Below, piece after piece: positions 22,158 through 33,936 of a stretch of DNA of 64,000 nt. Location of the stretch: contig JASDDO010000014.1 of assembly GCA_030015575.1 (NCBI GenBank), forward strand, positions 163,279,911-163,343,910, written 5' to 3'. The translations under genes and the position numbers were made by a program. Source of the DNA: Agapanthus africanus (taxonomy: Eukaryota; Streptophyta; Magnoliopsida; Asparagales; Amaryllidaceae). How positions within the stretch are numbered: the stretch's first letter is position 1; every line of letters begins with the position of its first letter. The notes under the pieces are model-generated. The model was not told the origin of the DNA, did not search any database, and saw only the letters and a program-made list of their open reading frames with translations.

Positions 22158-22940
22158 CTACAACTGAGAGTCTCCAGCCTGTGCAGCTTTAATGCGATCT
22201 ATAAGCGATGAATGAACTTGCAACTGCCAGAGCTGTCCGGGCACACCCAGAGTAACTATCTCCAACTCGAGTCTCTGAAGGTCATCGAGAATCCCCTTCT
22301 GACAAGTAAGCAACGCAGCTGACGGCCTGCGACTGAGAGCGTCAGGAATGACGTTCACCTTTCCCGGATGATATTGCAGATCAATATCATAGTCTCCCAT
22401 CAATTCCAACCACCGGCGTTGTCTCATATTCAGCTCCTTCTGAGTGAACACGTATTTCAAACTTTTGTGATCCGTGTACACCTCCATTTTTTTGCCTAGC
22501 AAGTAACGCCTCTAAATCTTTAAAGCGAACACAACGACTGCTAACTCCAGGTTATGCGTAGGGTAGTTCTTCTCGTGAGTTTTCAGCCGACGAGAGGCGT
22601 AAGCCACCACTCGACCGTGCTGCATTAATACACAACCCAAACCTTTTCCCGATGCATCACTATGAACAACCAAGCCACCCGAGCTGTCTGGCACAGTCAG
22701 GATTGGGGCCATGGTCAGCTTCTATTTCAACAGTTCGAATGCCTGGGTGCACTCCTCCAACCAAACATACGCCACCTCTTTCTGTGTGAGCTTCGTCAAG
22801 GGTTCCGCTACTTTGGCGAAATCTTGGACAAACCGTCGATAATACCAAGCCAATCCCAAGAAGCTTCTTATCTTAGCAACTGATTTTGGTGTCGGCCAGT
22901 CTTTGATAGATTTGATTTTCGTCGGATCCACTGAAATGCT
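22158..22940 (-). pseudogene. Gypsy-G reverse transcriptase end and RNase H
   Basis: The minus strand carries the RT thumb (SVDPTKIKSIKDWPTP, FLGLAWYYRRF) followed by RNase H ([50 protein letters not shown]). Stops lie near 22720, 22510 and 22157. At 22940 the frame is interrupted by Copia-C and resumes on its far side at 45425. Confidence 0.9.
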
Positions 22941-23510
22941 TGTAGGGTTCCTAGGCACTTTAACAAGGTTCTACAAGGTATTAACCATGCCCGATTAAAA
23001 AAATAGCCGTGCCGAACAACCCTAACCAAGATCGTATACTCGAGATTATGCGAAAACTAGCAAGTTAAACATTTTTAACTACAAGTGAAAGGGATTACAA
23101 CCTTTGTAGATCCGGTCCTTCACTTCTAAAGCTCAGTGTTGACGTCCCTTCGCTGCGATCATCGGGATCCCGGACTCTAGTGATGGTTTCTTCAGAGAAA
23201 TGAGCAGGCAAGGTAGTTGACTTCGAGACCGAAGATGATCTACGTCGAGGAGACTCAAACTCAAGCTCCATCTTCACTAGGTTAAGAACTTTGTGAAGAG
23301 AACACCCTAAACTAAATGGCAAGTAGTAGAGGATGATGAAATAGGAAGTGGGTTCACTTTAGATTTGTATTTCTCACTCTAAATCTTCACTTGAAAATTT
23401 TTCTAGCAAGCTTTCTTCACTTGAAGAAGATGAAGAAGAAAGAAAAGAATAAAAATGAATAATCAATTATCACAAAAGAATATTCAAGTGAAGTCTATCA
23501 TATTGCAACC
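22941..23510 (-). repeat. Copia-C 3' LTR, first part
   Basis: It starts TGTAGGGTTCC on the plus strand like the 5' LTR copy at 43209. It stops at the CAACC target site of Athila-H (23506-23510). Confidence 0.93.
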
Positions 23511-24080
23511 TGTTCATATCAGATTTTTGCATTTTCATACCGCCCAATTTTTATCACATTGCATATCGGTAGATACTCTTGAGCCATGTTTGCTAGTCAA
23601 TTGCAGGATACAGGTTCTCGGTTCTAAAACGGTGAAATTCATGGAAAACACGACAAAATCCGGGTTCCTGCCAACCACAGATAAAACACGGTCTCCGCTC
23701 TTCATCCGTATGTTGCCAGATACCAGTTTAGGAAGACAAAAGGGCAAATCGATTGTCACCTTCATGTACAAGGCTCAATGGCAACAACAAGTTCCAAGAA
23801 ATCTACGCGGAGCTCGAGGCAATCATGCCAAATCTTGACAAAAAGTCCACCTTTCCCTCAACAGAAATTTTGGAAAATTCGTGAAGAAATTATGAGAAAA
23901 TACAGATATAAGAATAATGGGAATAGAGAACCAGGGAAGCACAAAAAAGAAGAGGGCCCAACACCTCTAAAGGGCCGCGGATCCGCGGCCGTATAGTGGC
24001 GGCAGGCAAAACTTTTCCAGGGGTATTTTGGTCTTTTCAGATGTGTTCTGGTGGTTGCCCTAGATTTCCATTCTCCAGCC

Positions 24081-24089
24081 TATAAATAG
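24081..24089 (+). promoter_or_regulatory. TATA box of Athila-H 5' LTR
   Basis: TATAAATAG, about 90 bases after the LTR palindrome and 140 before AATAAA. The 3' LTR copy is at 34538-34546. Confidence 0.75.
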
Positions 24090-24344
24090 CCCAGAACTTT
24101 GAGAAGGAAAGGGGGCCATTCTTGTATTTTCATTTTTGCTAAGTTTAGTGTGTTTCTTCTTTCTCTTCTCACCTCTTCTCCATTGAAACTTGTAGTGAGC
24201 TTATGAGTGAAGAGTGATGAATAAAGAAGAACCATTTATTATCATGCTTGTCTCTTTATCTTGTTAATTGTTGTAATTTTAATTTGTTAAGTAGTTGTTG
24301 TTATTTTCTTGTTGTTTCTTTCTTCTCTCTTTTTCTTTATCCTT

Positions 24345-24753
24345 AATACGACAATGATGCTTACGCTCGATCCTCGCCAAGGTGAGGTCGCAAATAGCTA
24401 GTCGTATTCTTCTAATCTCCTTCTTTCTATCTTCCTCTTTTGTTTTGTTTTATTTTTCCGTATCATGATGTGTGAGTAGTTCATACTTGTTAGGGTAGGA
24501 AAAGGGAAGTTTGAGAGAAGGAAATCTCTCTCACTCTTTCCTTGCCCAACAGCTTAAATCGACTCCCGTTAATTGAACCACAATCCGCTCCTTACGGCAC
24601 CCTATCCTACATGATAGCGGTGATTCCGTAGTGAGACCGGTTGTGGTTGAATTAACCGGAGGTTATGGCTAAGAGCCAAGAACGGACGGACAAGCACCAA
24701 AAGGAAGGACTTATGCGTTGGAAAGCCTAGCTTATACTCGCAAGTTCCTTCCT
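24345..24753 (+). other. Series of hairpins in the transcribed part of the Athila-H LTR
   Basis: Three inverted repeats follow each other. The first has arms AATACGAC (24345-24352) and GTCGTATT (24401-24408), with CCTCGCC/GGTGAGG near its tip. The second has arms TTAATTGAACCACAA (24569-24583) and TTGTGGTTGAATTAA (24641-24655, one mismatch). The third has arms AGGAAGGACTT (24702-24712) and AAGTTCCTTCCT (24742-24753, one bulge). Confidence 0.7.
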
Positions 24754-25062
24754 AGTCGTGCTAATCCCCGTTGTTGCCGATTACCGTAACACCGATATTA
24801 AGAGGGGCAACGAAAGATGTGGAGACTCCTAACTCAAACTAACCTAATCCTAACCCTAACAAGCTCTCTTTAAAACATCAACTTAACACTTAGATAATCA
24901 CAAACAACTCTGAACTCTCGGACTTAACTCGTTAAAACACATAGAAAAACACTCCCATCTCTCTGCGGACGACCCGTACTCAACCGGCTAGCTACAAGCG
25001 AAACCGTCTTGATTGCGGTATTTAAACTAAAACTTGAACACGCAGAACCTCTAACAATCAAA

Positions 25063-25080
25063 TGGCGCCGTTGCCGGGGA
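25063..25080 (+). other. Primer-binding site of Athila-H
   Basis: TGGCGCCGTTGCCGGGGA, two bases after the LTR, complementary to the 3' end of tRNA-Asp. This is the usual primer of plant Athila/Tat elements. Confidence 0.93.
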
Positions 25081-26355
25081 GACGGTAGTTTATTTCCTTG
25101 TGTAATTTCGGGTTAATTTGTAAGTATAAATATAACCAAGAAAAAAAAACGAACAAAAAAATATACTTTGTAAAAAAACCATCTTGTTATTCTTGATTAG
25201 TTGTTGTGCAAGTGTGCAGGAAAATACGAAGTTCAAGATCGGCGCCAAAGACGTCGGATAATACGGAGTTCAAGTACAGTGCCAAAGACGTGGGAAGATA
25301 GACCCACATTTCGCGGCTACACCGCGATGGATCAAAACGAAGCAAACGGTCTACTGAAAAATCTGGAGCAGATACAGTGAGCAACTCAGAATTCCACACA
25401 TCCAGACAAGCAGAGGACACCCAACAGAGAACACCCAAATTTTTTCAGAGCCCCAATTCCTCTACATAGCCGCGGAACCGCGGCCCAAGGTGGTGTTTGG
25501 CCGCGGATCCGCGGCCAATTGGTGCCCTTGGGTTGTCAACTTCTCTCTCTAAGTCTCTCTTCTTCTCCCCACTCCTCTGGATTCCACTGAACTGTGTTTT
25601 CTGCAGATTTCTTTGCGCAAACTCTTCTCCCCCTTCCAATAAACTGTTCTTGTGCAGGATTCTTTGCGCCGCAAAAATAAAAATTGTTTGCAGTTGATTT
25701 GTTACTGCTTTGCATTTCTTTAATACGGACTTAAGGGGCTTGAAACCAATCCAGATTGGGTGGGGATTTCATCACCCTTCCCAGGACCCCAAAAATCACT
25801 AAAGCATATGCATTGTCCATTGTAAATTAAAAAATACTAGACTTCAGCCCTAAGGACTTCACGCTCATTAGGAGAAGATAAACCGTGTTTAGAACCTCGC
25901 TTAACGGTATATTGTTTACGGGGTGTCTAGGAAAGTGTTAAAGGCGCAACCGCCGAAAGAGAAAGGGTTATTTAATTAAGGAACTTCGCGAAAGTGTTGG
26001 ACAACCTCCCCTTATCTCTGCACTTACCTGGCCTCGTGATCAGTGTATTTTTAAGCCCGTTTCTCGACACTGTTTAACTTCGACAATCAAGTTCAGGAGC
26101 AGGTCTAGTAGACCTAGGTTACCCTAGATCTAGGTGTGATTGTGCATATCTTGTTTGTGATTGCTTAAGCCGTAATTCCGTACATATTTCTGTAAAAATC
26201 TTTCTAAAAAAAAAAAGAAAAAAATCAAAAAACTTTTACAAAAACTTGCCCTTTTGTCACCAAATCCATTTTCACCCACCACCCATCGCCTTTCTCCATT
26301 GACGTTTTCTTACCCTCACCTTCTCCGCTTTGACTATACTAAACTCGTTTAGTGT
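25081..26355 (+). other. Athila-H leader
   Basis: No coding frame is supported. Two palindromes, CCGCGGAACCGCGG (25470-25483) and GGCCGCGGATCCGCGGCC (25499-25516), stand 15 bases apart. A segment around 25740-25810 (GATTGGGTGGGGATTTCATC) is shared with the leader of Athila-I, which marks common ancestry. Confidence 0.8.
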
Positions 26356-29300
26356 ATGTCCGCTTGGACTCGGGACACTAGCGCCCGTCTAGTCCGCATT
26401 ACTTTAGTCGTTACCGACTACGCGATCGACTCCGAAGTCGATACTCCGTCCACTCCTCTTTCACCCCTTCCTTTGCCGGCCAACTCCGACGTTGACCGGA
26501 ATTCTGTTCATACATCTTCACCTTCACCTTCACCAACCTCTTCTTCCGCGATGTCGGGATTTAATCCGAACATCTCTTTGACCACCCCTGGATTGGCTCC
26601 ACCTCCTACGGAGACCAATATCCCACCACCACCGCCTGTTGTAGCGCCACAGCGAATCGCGCTCCAGGATCGTTTCTATCCCACCCGTTCTGCACTTCCT
26701 ACCTGCCTTTCTCTTCCTCCGGCCAATGGGGACAACTTTGAAATTAAGCCCCACTTCATCAACATGCTTCCACGTTTTCATGGGCTTGAATCTGAAGATG
26801 CCTATATCTTCATCAATAAATTTCAAAACGTCTGTGCCATGATGAAAACCACCCAGCTGTCGGACGATGCTATACGTCTACGGGTCATTCCGTTCACTTT
26901 ATGCGATCTCGCTGAAAAATGGCTGTATAGCACCGCTTCCCACTCAATCACCAGCTGGGATGAGTTTGTTAAAGCGTTTCTAAAAAAATTCTATCCGAAT
27001 CATAAGACCGCAAGGATTCGAAATGAAATCAACCAATTCTCCCAGCTTCCTTCTGAACCCTTCTGGAAGTGCTTTGACCGATACAAAGACCTTCTTGTTC
27101 AGTGTCCTCACCATGGTATAGAGAAATGGCAGCTCTGCCAAACCTTATACGAGGGCCTGAACTCAGCAACGAAGCAGTTGTTGGAAACCATCTGTCAGGG
27201 CCACTTCCTATCGAAATCTGACGAGGAAGCGTGGCAGTTCTTTGACGACCTTGCGGAGCAAACGCTACAATGGGAGAGCACCAGACCGACTTCTTCTTCT
27301 TCTACCTCCACTTCTACCGGTCAGTCTAGGGTAGGAATCCACCAACTTGACGTCTCTATTGCGATGAAAGCTGAAATGGCTGCTATAACAAGAAAGCTTG
27401 AAGCGATAGAGAGCAAATTTTCTGCTCCTGCTCCTGCCCCTGTTCTCCCCTTCCGTACCATTTGCGCTTGTTGTTCCGATCCTTCCCACTTGACCGAAGA
27501 GTGTCCTTACAATCCACTCTGGCAAGGACAGGATCAGGTTAATGCTGCCTTCCAGCAAAGACCGAGGAATGATCCATACTCTTCCACCTACAATCCCGGT
27601 TGGAGGAACCACCCCAATTTCGCCTGGAATCAGAATCAGAATCAATTCCAGGGCAACAATTTCCAAAGGGCCCCTCCACCGCAACAACAAGCGCAACAAC
27701 AAACTCAACATCAATATCAGCAGCCTTTCCAACCCCAACCTTTCCAAAATCAGACGAACAACTTTGCACCCAACAATTCTTTTCCACCAAACAACTTTGT
27801 TCCGTCAAACAACGATAAGGTTTCCTCGCTCGAACGAAGTCTGGAGGCGTTTGTTAAACAATCGACTCAATCCACCGCCAACATCCAGTCTTCTATTCAA
27901 TCTTTAGTGCAACACACTGCCGCACACGGGCAAAGCATCAAGACCATCGAGGCCCAGATTGCACAGCTGAACGCGGCCTTGAGCGAGCGAGAAAAGGGGA
28001 AGCTCCCGTCCCAGCCACTTCCAAATCCCGGTCACCCACATAACGCACATGTTGCTCTTGAACAACAAAACCATAATGTGAGTGCCGTGACCACACTGAG
28101 ATCGGGGAGGATGCTGCAAAACAACATTGGCAAACGGATCAACGATGACACCCCGGCTGCTGCTTCTTCTTCTTCTTCTTCTTCTTCTTCGTCTTCTGAG
28201 CCTATTCTCCGTTCTTCACAAGGCTCCCCTCCCTCTTCTTCTGCTCTGAACGGACCCACTTCTCACTCCACGAAGACACCTATTCTGGGATCCGTTCCAA
28301 CTCCACAATCTCCTCCTCCAGCATTAGACTCAACCAATTTTCAAAATGTTCCATTTCCAAACCGGTTGAGGTCTAATAAACAAAATCCTCAAATGGAGAA
28401 GATTCTGGAGTTATTTAAGCAGGTTAACATTAACATTCCTCTTTTAGATGCTGTCCAACAAATTCCGTCCTACGCGAAAATCTTAAAGGACTTGTGCACG
28501 AAAAAGAGGAAGTCTCAGGTACCCAAGAAAGTTTTCTTGGCTAGTGCTGTGAATGATGCCCTTATCCAATCTTTACCACAAAAACGGAAGGACCCTGGCT
28601 GTCCTACGATTTCAATTACTATTGGGGATAAGAACATCAACCGCGCACTATTAGATCTGGGTGCCAGTGTTAACCTGCTTCCATATTCAGTATACGAGCA
28701 ATTAGGCGTCGGAGAGTTGAAACCCACGCACTGCACTCTCCAAATGGCCGACCGATCGATCACCCATCCTAGGGGTGAGCTAGAGGATGTGTTAATCAAA
28801 GTCGGGGACTTCATATTCCCCGTTGACTTCATTGTATTAGACACACAGCCTGTAGCTAACCCCCGGAATCAAATTCCGGTGATACTCGGTCGCCCATTTC
28901 TCGCAACCTCAAATGCCGTGATCAATTGTCGCAATGGTTCGATGAACCTCTCTTTTGGAAACATGACGATTGAACTCAACATTTTTAGGTTGGGGAATCA
29001 GCCCGCCGAACCTAATGCTCATATACTGGATGTCTGCTCGATCCAGGAGATCACCCCAGAAGAGTGTGAATTCGAGGAGTTTCTGTTTGATCACGATAAT
29101 CTTGACGCCACTAGTGCGTTTCTCTTCGAACCTGCTGCTGTTTCTGCGCCCGACAACGACTACGAGTGTTTCACGTTTTCAAACGATCTTTGCCGCGCAC
29201 AACCCGAGTTTGAATCTTTCGAATTTCCGGATGAGTTACCTGAACCATCCGACTCGGTCGCCTACACTCGTTTCGAACCTTTGCTGGAGTCCTTTGAGTT

Positions 29301-32241
29301 CGAGACCTCTGCACCAATCCTGCCTTCCATCATTTCACCTCCAACGCTCGAACTCAAGCCTTTGCCGTCTCACCTTAAGTACGCTTACTTAGGTGAGAAC
29401 GAGACCCTCCCTGTCATCATTTCGGCTTCTCTAGCTCCAGAGCAAGAGAAAGCCCTTCTCGCAGTCTTGCACAACAACAGGCAAGCTTTTGGCTGGTCCA
29501 TGGCGGACATCAAGGGGATTAGTCCCCTGATCGTTGAGCATCACATTCATCTGATGGATGATGCCAAACCAGCCCGGGATCCACAGAGACGTCTCAATCC
29601 AGTCATGAAAGAGGCTGTGAAGAAGAAGATCGTAAAATGTCTAGATAGTGGTATCATTTACCCTATCTCTGATAGCCAGTGGGTTAGCCCCATTCATGTT
29701 GTCCCCAAGAAGTCGGGCATTACGGTCATCACTAACGAGGCGAACGAGTTAATCCCTACTCGCACCCAAACTGGGTGGCGAGTTTGCATTGATTACAGAA
29801 AACTCAACGCCGCAACGCGGAAAGACCACTTTCCGCTACCTTTCATTGACCAAATGCTTGAACGATTGGCCGGACACGAGTACTACTGCTTTCTTGATGG
29901 CTACTCTGGCTATAATCAAATTCCCATCGCCGAAAAAGACCAGGACAAGACCACTTTCACTTGTCCTTTCGGCACGTTTGCATATCGTCGCATGCCCTTT
30001 GGGTTATGCAATGCGCCCGCTACCTTCCAGCGGTGTATGATGGGAATTTTCTCAGACATGGTGGAAAAATTTCTGGAGATTTTCATGGATGATTTCTCCA
30101 TCTTCGGTGATTCCTTCAACGAGTGTTTGCTGCATCTTGACGCTGTCCTTACCCGATATAAGGACAAGAATCTCACTTTAAACTGGGAGAAATGCCACTT
30201 CATGGTGCGCGAGGGTATTGTCTTAGGACATATCATCTCGCAAAATGGCATAGAGGTTGACAAAGCTAAGATTGAGGTCATTTCCAATCTGCCTCCTCCC
30301 CGATGTGTCAGAGATATCCGAGCCTTCCTTGGCCATGCCGATTTCTATAGACGGTTCATCAAGGACTTTAGCAAGATTGCTAGGCCCTTGACTCTTTTGC
30401 TGGCCAAGGATACACCTTTCGACTTCAACTCAAGCTGTGTGATTGCATTCGAGTCACTGAAACGCTCACTCACTTCTGCTCCCGTTCTTTCTTCACCTGA
30501 CTGGACGCACCCATTCGAGATTATGTGCGATGCATCCGACTTTGCCATCGGTGCTGTCCTTGGACAGCACATCAATAAGATGCCGCACGTAATCTATTAC
30601 GCGAGCCGAACCCTGAACGACGCCCAACTTAACTATATAACAACTGAGAAGGAATTCTTAGCTGTTGTTTTTTCTTTAGAAAAGTTCAGGCCCTACCTCA
30701 TCGGCTCTCCAGTCATTGTCTACACCGACCATTCTGCTCTGCGCCATCTTTTTGCGAAGAAAGATGCAAAATCTCGGTTAATCCGTTGGATCCTCTTGCT
30801 TCAAGAGTTTGACCTTGTCATTAAGGACAAACGAGGATGTGAAAACGTGGTTGCCGACCATCTCTCACGACTTCCTTCTTCGCCTTCGCTTCCAATTCCG
30901 ATCAACGACGTTTTCCCGGATGAACAGCTCTTGACAGTATCGTGCGAACCCTGGTTCGCAGATATTGTGAACTATTTGGCCACAGGATTACTTCCGACTG
31001 AATGGTCGAGTCAGGACAGACTTCGCTTCTTATCCCAAGTAAAACACTTTTACTGGGACGAACCCTACTTGTTCAAGTACTGTCCCGACCAGATTATTCG
31101 TCGATGTGTCCCTGATGAGGAATTCAAGAGTGTGCTGTCATTTTGCCACGATCAAGCGTGTGGCAGGCATTTTGGGCCCAGAAAGACAGCTGAGAAGATC
31201 TTGCAATGTGGTTTCTACTGGCCACAACTTTTCAAAGACGCTCATGACTATTGCAAGACTTGCTCCCGGTGCCAACACATGGGCCGGATATCCCGGAGGA
31301 ACGAGATGCCGCTCCAACCAATCTTGGTTGTAGAGATTTTCGATGTTTGGGGGATAGATTTCATGGGGCCGTTTCCCAGCTCTTTTGGGAACTTGTACAT
31401 CCTTCTAACTGTTGATTACGTCTCTAAATGGGTCGAGGCTGTGCCGAGCCGGACTAACGACAACAAGGTTGTCGTTAGGTTCCTTAAAGAAAACATTTTC
31501 TCCCGGTTTGGCCACCCTCGAGCGATCATTAGCGACAATGGAAGTCATTTCTGCAATAGGACTTTCGAGGCCTTGATACGGAAATATTCCATTAATCATA
31601 AGCTTTCTACGCCCTACCACCCCCAAACCTGCGGGCAGGCCGAAGTTTCAAATCGGCAAATCAAGCAGATACTGGAGAAGACGGTTTCCAAGAACCGTAA
31701 GGATTGGTCGCTGAAACTCACTGATGCCCTTTGGGCTTTTCGAACCGCTTATAAGACCGACCTTGGCATGTCTCCCTATCGGCTTGTGTACGGAAGAGCC
31801 TGCCACCTACCTGTCGAAATAGAGCATCGCGCATTTTGGGCGATAAAGGAGCTGAATCTGTCTCTTGAGGATGCGGGCAGCCATCAGAAGCTGCAGTTGA
31901 ACGAACTGAACGAGCTTAGGGATGAGGCTTACGATAACGCGGTTGTCGTTAAGAACCGAACAAAGGTGTTTCACGATAAACACCTTTTGCGCAAAACCTT
32001 CGTACCTGGTCAGCAGGTACTGCTTTACGACACCCGACTTCACTTCCATCCTGGAAAGCTCAGATCTCGCTGGAAAGGGCCGTATTTTGTGCGGAATGTG
32101 TATCCGCAGGGCGCTGTGGATTTGGAAAATCCAAAGGACGGTTTACTTTTCAAAGTAAATGGACACCGATGTAAACCGTACCTTAGCGCCGAACCAACAG
32201 AGGAGCTCCTGTTCTTACAGGAGCCGGTTTACCCTGAATGA
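26356..32241 (+). CDS. Athila-H gag-pol polyprotein (1961 aa)
   Basis: The retrotransposon polyprotein packages RNA, matures itself, makes cDNA and integrates it. Domains in order: retrotransposon gag core (about residues 120-285); CCHC knuckle C370, C373, H378, C383; a Ser run near 600-615; protease with DLGAS at D767 (Leu between Asp and Gly is usual in this lineage) and ILGRPFL; RT with [13 protein letters not shown] and the active site FMDDFS (D1245, D1246); RNase H with [13 protein letters not shown] (D1392) and YTDHSAL; integrase with an HHCC zinc domain (about 1595-1640) and D1668, D1727, E1763. No internal stop or frameshift occurs. The ATG at 26356 is the first in frame; a later Met such as residue 66 is also possible. 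No env follows. The protein looks functional, and near-identical LTRs support recent activity. Confidence 0.95.
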   Translation: MSAWTRDTSARLVRITLVVTDYAIDSEVDTPSTPLSPLPLPANSDVDRNSVHTSSPSPSPTSSSAMSGFNPNISLTTPGLAPPPTETNIPPPPPVVAPQRIALQDRFYPTRSALPTCLSLPPANGDNFEIKPHFINMLPRFHGLESEDAYIFINKFQNVCAMMKTTQLSDDAIRLRVIPFTLCDLAEKWLYSTASHSITSWDEFVKAFLKKFYPNHKTARIRNEINQFSQLPSEPFWKCFDRYKDLLVQCPHHGIEKWQLCQTLYEGLNSATKQLLETICQGHFLSKSDEEAWQFFDDLAEQTLQWESTRPTSSSSTSTSTGQSRVGIHQLDVSIAMKAEMAAITRKLEAIESKFSAPAPAPVLPFRTICACCSDPSHLTEECPYNPLWQGQDQVNAAFQQRPRNDPYSSTYNPGWRNHPNFAWNQNQNQFQGNNFQRAPPPQQQAQQQTQHQYQQPFQPQPFQNQTNNFAPNNSFPPNNFVPSNNDKVSSLERSLEAFVKQSTQSTANIQSSIQSLVQHTAAHGQSIKTIEAQIAQLNAALSEREKGKLPSQPLPNPGHPHNAHVALEQQNHNVSAVTTLRSGRMLQNNIGKRINDDTPAAASSSSSSSSSSSEPILRSSQGSPPSSSALNGPTSHSTKTPILGSVPTPQSPPPALDSTNFQNVPFPNRLRSNKQNPQMEKILELFKQVNINIPLLDAVQQIPSYAKILKDLCTKKRKSQVPKKVFLASAVNDALIQSLPQKRKDPGCPTISITIGDKNINRALLDLGASVNLLPYSVYEQLGVGELKPTHCTLQMADRSITHPRGELEDVLIKVGDFIFPVDFIVLDTQPVANPRNQIPVILGRPFLATSNAVINCRNGSMNLSFGNMTIELNIFRLGNQPAEPNAHILDVCSIQEITPEECEFEEFLFDHDNLDATSAFLFEPAAVSAPDNDYECFTFSNDLCRAQPEFESFEFPDELPEPSDSVAYTRFEPLLESFEFETSAPILPSIISPPTLELKPLPSHLKYAYLGENETLPVIISASLAPEQEKALLAVLHNNRQAFGWSMADIKGISPLIVEHHIHLMDDAKPARDPQRRLNPVMKEAVKKKIVKCLDSGIIYPISDSQWVSPIHVVPKKSGITVITNEANELIPTRTQTGWRVCIDYRKLNAATRKDHFPLPFIDQMLERLAGHEYYCFLDGYSGYNQIPIAEKDQDKTTFTCPFGTFAYRRMPFGLCNAPATFQRCMMGIFSDMVEKFLEIFMDDFSIFGDSFNECLLHLDAVLTRYKDKNLTLNWEKCHFMVREGIVLGHIISQNGIEVDKAKIEVISNLPPPRCVRDIRAFLGHADFYRRFIKDFSKIARPLTLLLAKDTPFDFNSSCVIAFESLKRSLTSAPVLSSPDWTHPFEIMCDASDFAIGAVLGQHINKMPHVIYYASRTLNDAQLNYITTEKEFLAVVFSLEKFRPYLIGSPVIVYTDHSALRHLFAKKDAKSRLIRWILLLQEFDLVIKDKRGCENVVADHLSRLPSSPSLPIPINDVFPDEQLLTVSCEPWFADIVNYLATGLLPTEWSSQDRLRFLSQVKHFYWDEPYLFKYCPDQIIRRCVPDEEFKSVLSFCHDQACGRHFGPRKTAEKILQCGFYWPQLFKDAHDYCKTCSRCQHMGRISRRNEMPLQPILVVEIFDVWGIDFMGPFPSSFGNLYILLTVDYVSKWVEAVPSRTNDNKVVVRFLKENIFSRFGHPRAIISDNGSHFCNRTFEALIRKYSINHKLSTPYHPQTCGQAEVSNRQIKQILEKTVSKNRKDWSLKLTDALWAFRTAYKTDLGMSPYRLVYGRACHLPVEIEHRAFWAIKELNLSLEDAGSHQKLQLNELNELRDEAYDNAVVVKNRTKVFHDKHLLRKTFVPGQQVLLYDTRLHFHPGKLRSRWKGPYFVRNVYPQGAVDLENPKDGLLFKVNGHRCKPYLSAEPTEELLFLQEPVYPE

Positions 32242-32281
32242 TCTTCCTCTGCCTACCTCCAAACTTCGGTTATCCAGCCAA

Positions 32282-32317
32282 GAACAGTAGACACTGTTCC
32301 AAATAAGTTTGGGGGTA
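32282..32317 (+). other. Hairpin-polypurine module 1 (Athila-H)
   Basis: Arms GAACAGT (32282-32288) and ACTGTTC (32293-32299) with a 4-base loop, then AAGTTTGGGGGTA at 32305-32317. The polypurine text is identical to the terminal tract at 33922. Confidence 0.8.
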
Positions 32318-32448
32318 TGTACAAACCATTTTGTATATATTTGTGTATATTCTTATTCTTTTTTCTTTTCTTTAAAAACAAAAACAAATAAAAATTTGTG
32401 TATCGCTAACCGACAATTTTGACCCTTCAAATGATCTCTTCATGCAAC

Positions 32449-32485
32449 GACAGTGAGGACACTGTCCAGTTTAAGTTGGGGGGTA
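32449..32485 (+). other. Hairpin-polypurine module 2 (Athila-H)
   Basis: Arms GACAGTG (32449-32455) and CACTGTC (32460-32466), loop AGGA, then AAGTTGGGGGGTA at 32473-32485. The same module is present in Athila-I at 49212-49248. Confidence 0.82.
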
Positions 32486-33898
32486 CGCTCGGTACGCATT
32501 TCTTACCTTCGCATTCATATGTATATTTTGCATCTGCATATTAAAATCCATAAAATCCATAAAAATCTGAAAATTTTCTAAAAAATATAAAAACTTTTCT
32601 GTCAAGTTAGCTTGTGGAAGAACCCTGATTCAACATTTCGACGGTGTTTGTTTGAAAAAATAGGAATGACTAAATCTTATGTTTAGATTTTGAAAACCTG
32701 AAAGATAACTCTCCTTTGAAGTTAACTATAGCTGATATAAGTCTTTACATCACACTACACGTGTTGTGAGTTTTTGGGAATTAGATGACAAGTCTGTTAT
32801 GTTGAAAAACTTTTAAACAGATAAATGATTTTCTGAGGATCAAATAGGTTTGTTCTGAAATAAGTAATGACAAGAATAGTTTATGAAGTAAAGCGAATAT
32901 GAAGGAATGTTATTGATGCCGTAATTGGAGCTAAGTCTGAAAAATAACCCATCTGAAACTTGATTGGAATGATTACACACCAAACCCACTAAACACGTCT
33001 TTTATCCAAAAAAAAAAATAATTGAACAGCCGGTTATATCTCCGTTCGTATTAAATCATCTGATTTTCACGCCAAACTGTCTTTTGTTTTTGGACCTAGG
33101 TAACTTGAGTAATTAAGTCCGCTGGGGTGTTTCTACACCTAATGCCCTAAAACCAACTGGTTTGGGTGCATTGGCCCAAAGCTCGCTAAGAAGCCTAGAA
33201 AGTCCAGTTTAAAACAAAGTCAAGCAAGTGTTCTCTCCGAGTTAAAATTCCTAACGATTCTTTGTGTGAGAATAATCTTGATAAAAGACAGGCTTTTATA
33301 AAAAAATTTAGCGGAGATATGAAGGTTTTATTCTGTGATAAAGACTATTGCACGTTCACAGAGGTGTGTATGAAATGAAAACAAGAAAAAGGTGGAGTGA
33401 AGAATACGACTTAGTTTCCTGTTAAGGAAGATAGAAATTCTGAAGTTGAAACCTTACTGGAAAACGAAACTTGAAAAATGCTTAACTCTTTATAAAACTT
33501 ATGTGATCCTTTTAAAATTGTTATCTGGGCTTTATTGTGCGACATGATGACTTTATTCGATCTTTCGGGAACTTAACGACACTATTTGCACTGCACGTAA
33601 AGACATATAAAATCTGTAGTTAAATAAGAAGCGAGGTGTGAAAAATAAAGGTTCGATAGTCTAGACTTAGGATTATAGAATTGTTATTTTCTGAAACAAA
33701 ACTTTAGGGTTTGAATCTTAGTTATTTTACAAAACCAACTTGACCGGATTTTGTGGGTAGTATCCGCTGAAAACCCTCAGGAGACAACACTCCTCCTACT
33801 AGGGACACCTAGAGGTTTAACGGCTTGTTGCACATGCTCAGTGCAATCGCGTTCCCTGCGAAAGTGAGGTTAGAAATTTTTTTTGTGAATAAATTGGC

Positions 33899-33934
33899 TT
33901 TGCTCGGGACGAGCAAATGATAAGTTTGGGGGTA
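33899..33934 (+). other. Hairpin-polypurine module 3: Athila-H terminal polypurine tract
   Basis: Arms TTTGCTCG (33899-33906) and CGAGCAAA (33910-33917), loop GGA, then AAGTTTGGGGGTA (33922-33934), two bases before the 3' LTR. By position this is the functional plus-strand primer site. Confidence 0.88.
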
Positions 33935-33936
33935 TT

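Larger units (their letters stand above)
23511..25060 (+). repeat. Athila-H 5' LTR (1550 bp)
   Basis: It starts TGTTCATATC and ends TAACAATCA. By eye it differs from the 3' LTR by about 17 substitutions, one 31-base block and one single-base gap, near 1.1 percent. It contains one 18-base palindrome GGCCGCGGATCCGCGGCC (23973-23990), a TATA box, AATAAA at 24220-24225, and several hairpins in the part expected to be transcribed. Confidence 0.95.
32242..33936 (+). other. Athila-H 3' untranslated region
   Basis: About 1.7 kb with no supported frame, in the place where some relatives carry env. It contains two internal hairpin-polypurine modules and the terminal one. The last 200 bases are clearly homologous to 47913-48110 of Athila-I. 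Confidence 0.8.

Noticed and set aside
25187-25697. Short frames in the Athila-H leader on both strands
   Set aside because: They lie between PBS and gag, are not shared with the Athila-I leader, and lack any recognisable feature.
26530-28259. Antisense frames of 75-160 codons opposite Athila-H gag
   Set aside because: Shadows of the coding frame in a codon-biased gene, without domains or conservation.
32242-33936. Possible env-like gene after Athila-H pol
   Set aside because: No frame of useful length, signal peptide or membrane segment in this stretch.
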